Shown piece by piece: positions 1 through 5,852 of a DNA stretch of 10,433 nt. Under the pieces are notes generated by a model. That model saw only the letters and a list, made by a program, of their open reading frames with translations. It made no database searches and was not told where the DNA came from. Location of the stretch: NCBI GenBank assembly GCA_025360285.1, contig JANYCM010000008.1:1-10433 (forward strand). Reading direction: 5' to 3'. Source of the stretch: Sphingomonadales bacterium (GTDB lineage: Bacteria; Pseudomonadota; Alphaproteobacteria; Sphingomonadales; Sphingomonadaceae). The stretch's first letter is position 1, and every line of letters starts with the position of its first letter. Both the position numbers and the translations under genes were made by a program.

Positions 1-377
1 CCGTCGGGATCGCAGAAATAGCCTGAATAGCCACCCCAAAAGGCATCATGCGCCGGTTTCTGCAACGTCCCGCCACTGGCCACGGCTGTCGCCAGCAGCG
101 CATCGACCTCGGCCTTGCTGCCGACATTATGCGCCAGGGTAAAGCCGCCGAAGCCTGGCCCACCGCGCTGAATAGCGCCACCATCGCTGCCGGCCATCCC
201 GCAGTCTTCGGCCAATTTGTCGAAAGGATACAGGGCAAAGGCCATGCCGCCGCATTGGAACATCGCGATCGCATCGAATTTGCGCAGGCGGCGCGGCCAG
301 CCCATCGCCTCCCAGAAAGCCACAGCTTTTGGCAGGTTATTGGTTCCCAGCGTGACGATGCTGATGCGTTGGTCCAT
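1..377 (-). CDS. VOC-family (glyoxalase/dioxygenase fold) protein, C-terminus cut by window edge
   Basis: The reading frame starts at ATG 377-375 and stays open to base 1, giving 125 complete codons. AGGGGAG (389-383) lies 5 nt upstream, which fixes the start. The opening MDQRISIVTLGTNNLPKAVA and the following FWEAMGW are the beta-alpha signature of VOC-superfamily domains. A second half begins near residue 78 (FGGFTLAHNVGSKAEVDALL), and the frame leaves the window at YFCDPD, the segment that normally precedes the last strand of this fold. Only a few C-terminal residues should be missing. The His/Glu metal ligands of glyoxalase I are not obvious at the expected places, so the reaction is unknown; members include isomerases, dioxygenases and resistance proteins. 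It is divergent from the MDR oxidoreductase at 407, with 29 bp between start codons. Family assignment is firm, function is not. Confidence 0.88.
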   Translation of the reverse strand, partial: MDQRISIVTLGTNNLPKAVAFWEAMGWPRRLRKFDAIAMFQCGGMAFALYPFDKLAEDCGMAGSDGGAIQRGGPGFGGFTLAHNVGSKAEVDALLATAVASGGTLQKPAHDAFWGGYSGYFCDPD

Positions 378-410
378 GGTGTCTCCCCTTGGGGTTGGAG
401 ACTGGCATGG
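374..410. promoter_or_regulatory. Inverted repeat spanning both start regions of a divergent gene pair
   Basis: The 29-bp gap between the divergent starts contains GTCTCC (381-386) and its exact complement GGAGAC (397-402), separated by 10 nt. The symmetry extends loosely outwards: CCATG on the left (374-378) matches CATGG on the right (406-410), so both start codons sit in the flanks. On each strand the 3' arm GGAGAC is part of the Shine-Dalgarno sequence: AGGGGAG for the minus gene and GGAG (397-400) for the plus gene. It may be an operator for both genes or an mRNA hairpin that masks the ribosome binding site. The gap is too short for two separate promoters, so at least one promoter must lie inside the opposing gene. 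The repeat is directly visible; the role is inferred. Confidence 0.45.
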
Positions 411-1414
411 CTGCGGACGAAATGGAACGGGTAGTGCTGGTGCGGCACATCGATGGCATGCCCACGCCGGATGATTTCCGCATCGAACGGCTGGCGATTC
501 CGGACCTGGCCGAGGGTCAGTTCCTGGCGAAAAACCATTTTGTGTCGTGCGATCCGGGCACGCGGTCACGCCTGTCGCCCGGCGCTTCCTATGCGCCGCC
601 GCTGCCACCCGGCGCGCCAGTCGATGGCTTTTGCGTTGGCGAGGTGATTGCCAGCCGTAACGACCGTTTCGCTGTGGGGGACCATGTCGCGCTGTCCGGC
701 TGGGCCACGCATGTCGTGTCGAACGGCCGCGGTTATTGCCTCAAGCTGCCCGATCTGGATGTGCCCGAACAATTGTGGATCGGGCTGCTCGGCGTGCCGG
801 GCATGACGGCCTGGTTCGGTCTGAAACGCGTTGCACAGTTCAAGGCTGGCGAGCGCGTGCTGGTCACGTCCGCTGCCGGGCCGGTCGGTGCCACCGCCGG
901 GCAATTGGCGGGGCTGTGGGGTGCGTCGGAGGTTATCGGCATCGCCGGCGGGCCGGTCAAATGCCAATGGCTGCGCGATATCGGCTTCACCACGGCGATC
1001 GACTATAAGGCGGCGGATTTCGAGGCGCAATTTGCCGTGGCGGCGGCCGGCGGTTTTGATGTGATGTTCGACAATGTCGGCAACGCCCTGATCGATCGCG
1101 CCCTGCCGCACATGAAGCTGCGCGGGCGGATTGTGGTGTCGGGCCAGGTGGCGGACTACAACACGCCGAACGATGCGATACCGGGTCTGCACAATACCCG
1201 CGAATTCATCGGCCGGCGGCTGCGCATGGAAGGCATGGTGGTGTTTGATGATCTGCCGGGCTTTGCCGCCGCCCAGGCCGAACTGGCCGGGCTGATCAAG
1301 GCCGGCAGCGTCCAGTATCGCGAGGAGATTTTCGACGGACTGGCCAGGCTTCCCGAAGCCTTCTGCGGCCTGTTCACCGGGCAAAGCTTTGGCCGCCGCC
1401 TGATCCGCGTCTGA
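407..1414 (+). CDS. Zinc-independent MDR-family NADP-dependent oxidoreductase (PTGR/CurA-like)
   Basis: A 335-residue protein of the medium-chain dehydrogenase/reductase superfamily, in the leukotriene B4 dehydrogenase/prostaglandin reductase/CurA branch. These enzymes reduce activated C=C bonds, such as enones, with NADPH in the cytoplasm. The N-terminal GroES-like domain covers about residues 1-125. The Rossmann domain follows LLGVPGMTAWFGL (128-139) and has the nucleotide loop VTSAAGPVGATAGQLA (153-168). A Lys in GGPVKCQWL (181-189) and a Tyr in AIDYK (197-201) correspond to the NADPH-phosphate contacts of this family. FDNVGN (221-226) and GRIVVSGQVADYN (240-252) are further signatures. 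No zinc-binding Cys cluster is seen. I chose ATG 407 because GGAG lies 6 nt upstream; a TTG at 389 and an ATG at 422 are in frame but less well placed. The TGA is followed at once by the ATG of the flavoprotein, so co-transcription is likely. Substrate unknown. Confidence 0.92.
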   Translation: MAADEMERVVLVRHIDGMPTPDDFRIERLAIPDLAEGQFLAKNHFVSCDPGTRSRLSPGASYAPPLPPGAPVDGFCVGEVIASRNDRFAVGDHVALSGWATHVVSNGRGYCLKLPDLDVPEQLWIGLLGVPGMTAWFGLKRVAQFKAGERVLVTSAAGPVGATAGQLAGLWGASEVIGIAGGPVKCQWLRDIGFTTAIDYKAADFEAQFAVAAAGGFDVMFDNVGNALIDRALPHMKLRGRIVVSGQVADYNTPNDAIPGLHNTREFIGRRLRMEGMVVFDDLPGFAAAQAELAGLIKAGSVQYREEIFDGLARLPEAFCGLFTGQSFGRRLIRV

Positions 1415-2596
1415 ATGGCCTCGGCTTTGCATTATGATGCCATCGTGCTTGGCGCGGGCGGCGCCGGATTGATGTGCGCCGCCATTGCCGGGCAGCGCGG
1501 CCGGCGGGTGCTGGTCATCGATCATGCCGATGAACCGGGCAGGAAGATCCTGATTTCAGGCGGCGGGCGGTGCAATTTCACCAATGTCGGGGCGGTTCCC
1601 GAACGTTACCTGTCACGCAATCCGCATTTCGCCACATCGGCGCTGCGGCGCTATACGCCGGCGGATTTCATCGGGCTGGTCGATCGCCATGGCATTGCCT
1701 GGCATGAAAAGACGCTGGGGCAGCTATTCTGCGATGGTTCGGCCCGGCAGATCGTCGCGCTGTTGCTGGATGAATGCGAAGCTGGCGGGGTGGGCGTGGC
1801 GCTGGGCCAGCCGATCGGCGCCGTCGATCACGCCGATGGCCAGTTCCGGGTGACGCATGGCGACCGGATGGCGACGGCGCCCACCCTGGTCATCGCCACC
1901 GGCGGGCCGTCCATTCCCAAGATGGGCGCGACGGATTTTGCCTATGGCCTGGCGCGGCGTTTCGGGCTGTCGATCGTCGAACCGCGGCCGGCGCTGGTGC
2001 CGCTGACGCTGGCGGGCGATGCGCTGAATTTTCGCACGCTGTCGGGGGTGGCGGCGAACGTGGTGGCACGCTGCGGCGCGGCAGCGTTTCGGGAGGCGGC
2101 GCTGTTCACCCATCGCGGCCTGTCGGGCCCGGCGATCCTGCAGGTGTCGTCCTATTGGCGGCACGGGCAACCCGTCGGGGTGAATTTCCTGCCCGATCAA
2201 GCACCTGGCTGGCTGGTGGCGGCGAAGCGGGCGCGGCCGCGTGTCGGGTTGAAGGCGCAATTGGCGGCGCTGTTGCCGGATCGGCTGGCGGAATTGTTGG
2301 CGGGGCAATTGGGGTTGTACGGGGATTTGCAGGGCGTCGCCGATACAAGGCTGGCGGCGCTGGAGGGGCAGCTGGCGGATTGGCAGTTCCATCCCAATGG
2401 CAGCGAAGGCTTTGCCAAGGCCGAAGTCACCGCCGGCGGCATCGCCACCGAAGGGCTTTCATCCAAGACCATGGCGGCAAAGACGGTGCCTGGCCTGTAT
2501 GCGATTGGCGAAGCGGTGGACGTTACCGGCTGGCTGGGCGGCTATAATTTCCAATGGGCCTGGGCGAGCGGCTGGGCGGCCGGGCAGGCGATCTGA
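1415..2596 (+). CDS. HI0933/YhiN (BaiN-like) family FAD-dependent oxidoreductase
   Basis: A 393-residue flavoprotein of the family often labelled 'aminoacetone oxidase family FAD-binding enzyme' or 'NAD(P)/FAD-dependent oxidoreductase'. The dinucleotide-binding loop is LGAGGAGLM (12-20), followed by GRKILISGGGRCNFTN (42-57), the hallmark of the family. ATGGPSIPKMGATDFAYGLA (161-180) is the second FAD segment, FTHRGLSGPAILQ (231-243) is also conserved, and EVTAGGIA (337-344) with GLYAIGEAVDVTGWLGGYNF (360-379) forms the C-terminal FAD contact. Length fits a full-length member. The physiological reaction is poorly known; a Clostridium homologue has been linked to bile-acid dehydrogenation, which should not be transferred here. 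The ATG abuts the upstream stop with no clear Shine-Dalgarno, so translational coupling is likely. Between about 2240 and 2345 codon use shifts to TTG, CAA and GGG in a Leu/Ala-rich stretch unlike the rest. Confidence 0.93.
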   Translation: MASALHYDAIVLGAGGAGLMCAAIAGQRGRRVLVIDHADEPGRKILISGGGRCNFTNVGAVPERYLSRNPHFATSALRRYTPADFIGLVDRHGIAWHEKTLGQLFCDGSARQIVALLLDECEAGGVGVALGQPIGAVDHADGQFRVTHGDRMATAPTLVIATGGPSIPKMGATDFAYGLARRFGLSIVEPRPALVPLTLAGDALNFRTLSGVAANVVARCGAAAFREAALFTHRGLSGPAILQVSSYWRHGQPVGVNFLPDQAPGWLVAAKRARPRVGLKAQLAALLPDRLAELLAGQLGLYGDLQGVADTRLAALEGQLADWQFHPNGSEGFAKAEVTAGGIATEGLSSKTMAAKTVPGLYAIGEAVDVTGWLGGYNFQWAWASGWAAGQAI

Positions 2597-2606
2597 CCGC
2601 TGACGC

Positions 2607-2637
2607 GAAGGCGGGACCGGCCCGCACCCCCGCCTTC
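2607..2637. terminator. Stem-loop between convergent genes, probable bidirectional terminator
   Basis: GAAGGCGGG (2607-2615) pairs perfectly with CCCGCCTTC (2629-2637) around a 13-nt loop. It starts 10 nt after the flavoprotein stop codon and lies 5 nt beyond the stop of the minus-strand gene, so it is correctly placed for both converging transcripts. Neither side has a T-run, so it is not a textbook intrinsic terminator and may instead pause polymerase or protect 3' ends. Confidence 0.6.
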
Positions 2638-2642
2638 AAATG

Positions 2643-3791
2643 CTAAAGCGCCGCATCGTCCGTCGGCAGGCCGAGCAGCACGCGCCCGGCCAGTTCCAGC
2701 GTCGGCGGCGCCACCATCATGTGCTGGGTGGCGACATGGGCATCGCGAAAACGGCGTTGCAGCGGCGATGTTGCATAGACCGACGTGCCGCCGGCCAGAT
2801 CATAGGCAGTGCGCGCCACACCGGCGGATGTGCGGACGAGATGGGTCGCGGCGAGGCGCAGACGGGCGCGCGACGGGAGATCGACGGGGTCGCCGGCGGT
2901 GATCTGCCCCCAGGCGGCGGTGATTTCGCGGGCGACCAGGGCGTTGGCGCTTTCGAGGCTGGCTTCGGCACGGGCAAATTCGGCCTGGACGGTGCCGCGT
3001 TCGGCAAGCGTCCGCGCTGACCCGGCGGCTTTCTTGGCAGTGGCGACTTTACGAAAATCATTCAGCGCGCCGCGGGCATTGCCGCTGGCCACTGCCGCAA
3101 TGCCCAGCGCCAGCAGCCCGAACGGCGGAAAGGCATAGAGCGGGCCGGGGTCGCGCGGCGTATCGGTCATGAACGATACCGAACGCGCCTTGGGCACCCG
3201 CAGCTTGGTGGCCGCCATGTCGCCCGATCCGGTGCCCCGCATGCCGATACTGTCCCAGGTGTCGATCAGTTCGACCTCGGCGCGGGGCAGGAACATCATG
3301 CGGTGGTCAGGGGCGCCATTGGGGAGGGTACGCAGCACGCCATCATCGAAAATCAGCGCGCCGCCGATCAGCCATTGGCAATTGGCCGAGCCCGAAGCCC
3401 AGGCCCAGCGGCCGCTGACGATATAATCGTCACCATCGCTGATCGCCTTGCCCATCGGCGCGAACACCCCGCCGCTGATCGCGGCCGGATCGCCGAAGAT
3501 GGTGGCGGACCAGGGATCGGGCAGATAGGCCGATGACAGCGCGGTGGTGGCGGCGATCATCGTGCACCAGCCGGTGGCGGCATCGGCTTCGCCCAGGATC
3601 ATCAGCGTTTCGATGATGTCTGCCGGGCTGGCCTCAGCGCCGCCGAGCCGGGCCGGCACGGCCATGCGGAACAGGCCGGCTTCGGCGATTTCGGCGGCAA
3701 GATCGGCCGGCAACCGCCGCTGCGCCTCGGTATCGGCGGCGCGCGCCGCGATGCCGGGGGCGAGGCGCCGGGCGGCGGCGACCGGGCTCAC
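2643..3791 (-). CDS. Acyl-CoA dehydrogenase-fold protein, probable group D flavin monooxygenase type
   Basis: A 382-residue protein starting at GTG 3791-3789, which overlaps the TGA of the upstream dehydrogenase as GTGA. An in-frame extension to 3995 exists but only reads the neighbour's coding sequence in another frame. The protein has the acyl-CoA dehydrogenase fold: helical N-terminus with GLFRMAVPARLGG (39-51), then EADAATGWCTMIAA (68-81), the beta domain with GRWAWASGSANCQWL (127-141), then DTWDSIGMRGTGSGDMAA (177-194), and a C-terminal helical domain with LAGGTSVYATSPLQRRFRDA (332-351) followed by H352 and H357. The W(A/S)(F/W)ASG, W-x-S-x-G-M-R-G-T-G-S and PLQR-x-(F/W)RD-x-H patterns recall two-component hydroxylases such as HsaA and DszC more than true dehydrogenases. 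The canonical C-terminal EG(T/S) base is absent. It may therefore use reduced flavin and O2 and need a reductase, not visible here. Dehydrogenase activity cannot be excluded. Confidence 0.88.
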   Translation of the reverse strand: MSPVAAARRLAPGIAARAADTEAQRRLPADLAAEIAEAGLFRMAVPARLGGAEASPADIIETLMILGEADAATGWCTMIAATTALSSAYLPDPWSATIFGDPAAISGGVFAPMGKAISDGDDYIVSGRWAWASGSANCQWLIGGALIFDDGVLRTLPNGAPDHRMMFLPRAEVELIDTWDSIGMRGTGSGDMAATKLRVPKARSVSFMTDTPRDPGPLYAFPPFGLLALGIAAVASGNARGALNDFRKVATAKKAAGSARTLAERGTVQAEFARAEASLESANALVAREITAAWGQITAGDPVDLPSRARLRLAATHLVRTSAGVARTAYDLAGGTSVYATSPLQRRFRDAHVATQHMMVAPPTLELAGRVLLGLPTDDAAL

Positions 3792-4954
3792 AGCTTCAAC
3801 AGGCTGGCGAGGTTGTTCTTCTGCATGTCGCTCGATCCGCCGACGATCGGCATGCCGAGCAGGTCCCGCACATGGCGTTCCATGTCGAAACTGTCGGTCA
3901 GGCCATAGGCGCCGAGGATCTGCTGGCAGATCAGCGCGATCTCGACGCCGGTATCGGCGACGAACAGCTTGGCCATGCTGGTTTCGACGGAGCACGCCCG
4001 GCCTTCATTGGCCAGCCAGGCGGCGTGATAGAGCATGTGGCGCGCCGCCTGCAATTTGGTGCGCGCCGTCACCAGCTTGTGCCGCACGCTCTGGTGCTGG
4101 GCGATGGGCTTGCCGAACTGCACGCGGGCCCGGGCATAGTCCCAGGCCTCGGCGAGCGCCGCCCGGGCGATGCCGAAGGCGACGGCGGTGATCTCCAGCT
4201 TTTCGACATCGAGCGCCCGGCCGGCGAGAAGTTTCCAGCCCTGGTTCCACATCCCCGGCCCGCCGACGATGTTCGCCGCCGGCACCCGGACATTGTCGAA
4301 ATAGACATCCTGGCTGGCCATGTAGCGCAGGTTCGAATGCTGGATCGGCACCATCGATACGCCGGGGGTGCGCGTCGGGATCAGCACGAAGGACAGGTTG
4401 CGATAGCGCTCCCCCGGCTCGCCGGAGCGGACCAGCGTGTAGATGACATCGCTCCAGTCGGCGCCCGAACACCAGCGCTTGGCGCCATCGATGATGACGC
4501 TGTCACCCTCCAACCGCGCCCGCGTCGAAACGCTGGCAAGGTCGCCGCCGACATCGGGCTCCGATAGCCCATAGGCAAAGAACAGCTCGCCGCGTGCCAG
4601 GCGCGGTAGATATTCGCGCTTCTGTGCTTCGGAACCGTTTTCGGACAGGTTCATGCCGCCATAAAAGGCCGTATGGATGAACGGTCCGGCGAGGCACGGC
4701 CCGACCTGCGCCAGTTCCTCGATGACGGCGATGGCGGCGACGATATCCTGCCCGGCGCCGCCATATTCTTCCGGAACGGTCAGGGCGGTGAGGCCCAGCT
4801 TGTTGAGCTCGGCATATACGTCACGCGGCCAGGCGTGGGCTTTGTCCCACGCCACCCGCGCTTCGCGGGGGGCATGGGCAGCGACGAATTTGGCCACCGT
4901 ATCGCGCAATTGCCCGATATGGGCGGGTTCGTCGGTGAAGGATTGATAGGTCAT
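3788..4954 (-). CDS. Acyl-CoA dehydrogenase with catalytic Glu at the isovaleryl-CoA dehydrogenase-like position
   Basis: A 388-residue acyl-CoA dehydrogenase, expected to oxidise an acyl-CoA to the 2-enoyl-CoA using FAD and pass electrons to ETF. The N-terminal domain includes LTVPEEYGGAGQD (58-70), the flavin-binding segment is YGLSEPDVGGDLAS (128-141), the middle domain has GAKRWCSGADWSDV (157-170), and the C-terminal domain has RVQFGKPIAQHQSVRHKL (277-294), QQILGAYGLTDSFDMER (344-360) and MPIVGGSSDMQ (368-378). The last motif normally reads YEGTSEIQ with the catalytic Glu; here that residue is Gly372. However DVEKLEITAVAFG (249-261) aligns without gaps with DLERLVLAGGPLG of isovaleryl-CoA dehydrogenase, placing E251 at the alternative catalytic position. 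The start ATG overlaps the crotonase stop as ATGA, and the stop overlaps the next gene as GTGA, so it is the middle gene of an operon. Substrate chain is not predictable. Confidence 0.93.
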   Translation of the reverse strand: MTYQSFTDEPAHIGQLRDTVAKFVAAHAPREARVAWDKAHAWPRDVYAELNKLGLTALTVPEEYGGAGQDIVAAIAVIEELAQVGPCLAGPFIHTAFYGGMNLSENGSEAQKREYLPRLARGELFFAYGLSEPDVGGDLASVSTRARLEGDSVIIDGAKRWCSGADWSDVIYTLVRSGEPGERYRNLSFVLIPTRTPGVSMVPIQHSNLRYMASQDVYFDNVRVPAANIVGGPGMWNQGWKLLAGRALDVEKLEITAVAFGIARAALAEAWDYARARVQFGKPIAQHQSVRHKLVTARTKLQAARHMLYHAAWLANEGRACSVETSMAKLFVADTGVEIALICQQILGAYGLTDSFDMERHVRDLLGMPIVGGSSDMQKNNLASLLKL

Positions 4955-5757
4955 TCGCCGGTCAACCGGGGCGCGCGCTTCTCGCGCACCGCCGCCACGG
5001 CTTCGGCGCGGTCCTTGGCCAGGTTGGACAGGGTTTCATAGGGGATGGAGGCGTCCATCAACTGCTGCGCCAGCACCCGCAGCGGCTGGTTGGCCACGAC
5101 CTTTGACCAGCGCACCGCCCATTTCGGATTGCCCATCAGCTTGCCGACCATCTCGGTAATCTTGGCGTCGAGTTCGTCCGCCGGCACGGCATAGTTGATC
5201 AGGCCCATTTCGGCGGCGCGCGGTGCCTTGATCAGGTCGCCGGTCATCAGAAATTCCTTGGCGCGGGCATAGCCGATCAGTTGCGGCCAGATCACCGCGC
5301 CGCCATCGCCCGCCACCAGCCCGACCTTGACATGCGGATCGCCGATCACCGCCCGGTCATCGGCGATGATGATGTCGCACAGCAGCGCGATGGTGGCACC
5401 CAGCCCGGCGGCGGCGCCGTTCATCCGGCAGATCACCGGCTTTTCGATATCGAGCAGCGAGGTGACGATGCGCTTTGCCTCCCAGCCGATATCGCGGAAT
5501 TTTTCCGGGTGTTCTATCTGCTCCGCAAACCAGTCGAAATCGCCGCCGGCGCAAAACGCCCGGCCGGCGCCGGTCAGCACGATGATGTCGCTGTCCGGAT
5601 CATGCTGCAAATCGGTGAACACCCGGCCCATCTCGCCGTGCATCAGGGCATCCACGCCATTGACCGGGTTGTTGCCGGTGATCGTCGCCGTCAGCACGCG
5701 ATCATTGCCGAACTGGCCGCGCGTGAAGGTGAAGCGGCTGTAGCCGTTGAAATCCAT
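4951..5757 (-). CDS. Crotonase (enoyl-CoA hydratase/isomerase) family protein lacking both hydratase glutamates
   Basis: A 268-residue crotonase-superfamily protein, first gene of the three-gene operon. I start it at ATG 5757 because GGGGAG (5769-5764) lies 6 nt upstream and the preceding 31 in-frame residues look non-coding. Oxyanion-hole segments are GAGRAFCAGGDFDWF (63-77) and NGAAAGLGATIALLCDIIIA (113-132). GDPHVKVGLVAGDGGAVIWP (139-158) and ARAKEFLMTGD (164-174) complete the core. In classical enoyl-CoA hydratase two Glu residues activate water. Here they align with T122 and H142, so simple hydration by the textbook mechanism is unlikely. D151 in VAGDGG is a possible acid/base. The fold supports isomerase, hydrolase, dehalogenase or C-C bond-cleaving activity on a CoA thioester, and the specific reaction is open. 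The stop overlaps the acyl-CoA dehydrogenase start (ATGA), so the products probably act on the same substrate. Confidence 0.93.
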   Translation of the reverse strand: MDFNGYSRFTFTRGQFGNDRVLTATITGNNPVNGVDALMHGEMGRVFTDLQHDPDSDIIVLTGAGRAFCAGGDFDWFAEQIEHPEKFRDIGWEAKRIVTSLLDIEKPVICRMNGAAAGLGATIALLCDIIIADDRAVIGDPHVKVGLVAGDGGAVIWPQLIGYARAKEFLMTGDLIKAPRAAEMGLINYAVPADELDAKITEMVGKLMGNPKWAVRWSKVVANQPLRVLAQQLMDASIPYETLSNLAKDRAEAVAAVREKRAPRLTGE

Positions 5758-5761
5758 GCGT

Positions 5762-5780
5762 CTCTCCCCGGCCGGGAGAG
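5762..5780 (-). promoter_or_regulatory. Hairpin containing the crotonase Shine-Dalgarno sequence
   Basis: On the minus strand CTCTCCC (5780-5774) pairs with GGGAGAG (5768-5762) over a 5-nt GC-rich loop. The Shine-Dalgarno GGGGAG of the crotonase gene lies in the loop edge and 3' arm, 6 nt before ATG 5757. Folding would hide the ribosome binding site of the operon's first gene, which could limit or gate translation. The pairing is visible; regulation is inferred. Confidence 0.45.
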
Positions 5781-5820
5781 TGGCCGATGCGGCGCATGCG
5801 GTCAAACTGGCGGAGGTGAG

Positions 5821-5845
5821 GGGGCCGGCGGTGCGTGCCGGCCCC
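5821..5845 (-). terminator. GC-rich stem-loop after the TonB-dependent receptor
   Basis: GGGGCCGGC (5821-5829) and GCCGGCCCC (5837-5845) form a perfect 9-bp stem with a 7-nt loop, starting 7 nt past the receptor's TGA on the minus strand. The place and strength suit transcription termination or 3'-end protection. No T-run follows (the next minus-strand bases are CTCACCTCC), so some read-through into the crotonase operon 64 nt further on is possible. Confidence 0.6.
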
Positions 5846-5852
5846 GCCACGA

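Noticed and set aside
566..1525. 319-codon open frame antisense to the MDR oxidoreductase
   Set aside because: It mirrors a well-supported gene; the translation is rich in Arg, His, Gln and Pro with no domain, which is typical of the complement of GC-rich codons.
3792..3995. 68-residue N-terminal extension of the monooxygenase-like protein
   Set aside because: The extension reads the acyl-CoA dehydrogenase gene out of frame and is Arg-rich. The GTG at 3791 in a GTGA overlap gives the normal length and N-terminus.
5758..5850. 31-residue N-terminal extension of the crotonase
   Set aside because: It would start 3 nt from the receptor's stop and run through the GC hairpins. ATG 5757 has a strong Shine-Dalgarno and gives a typical crotonase start.
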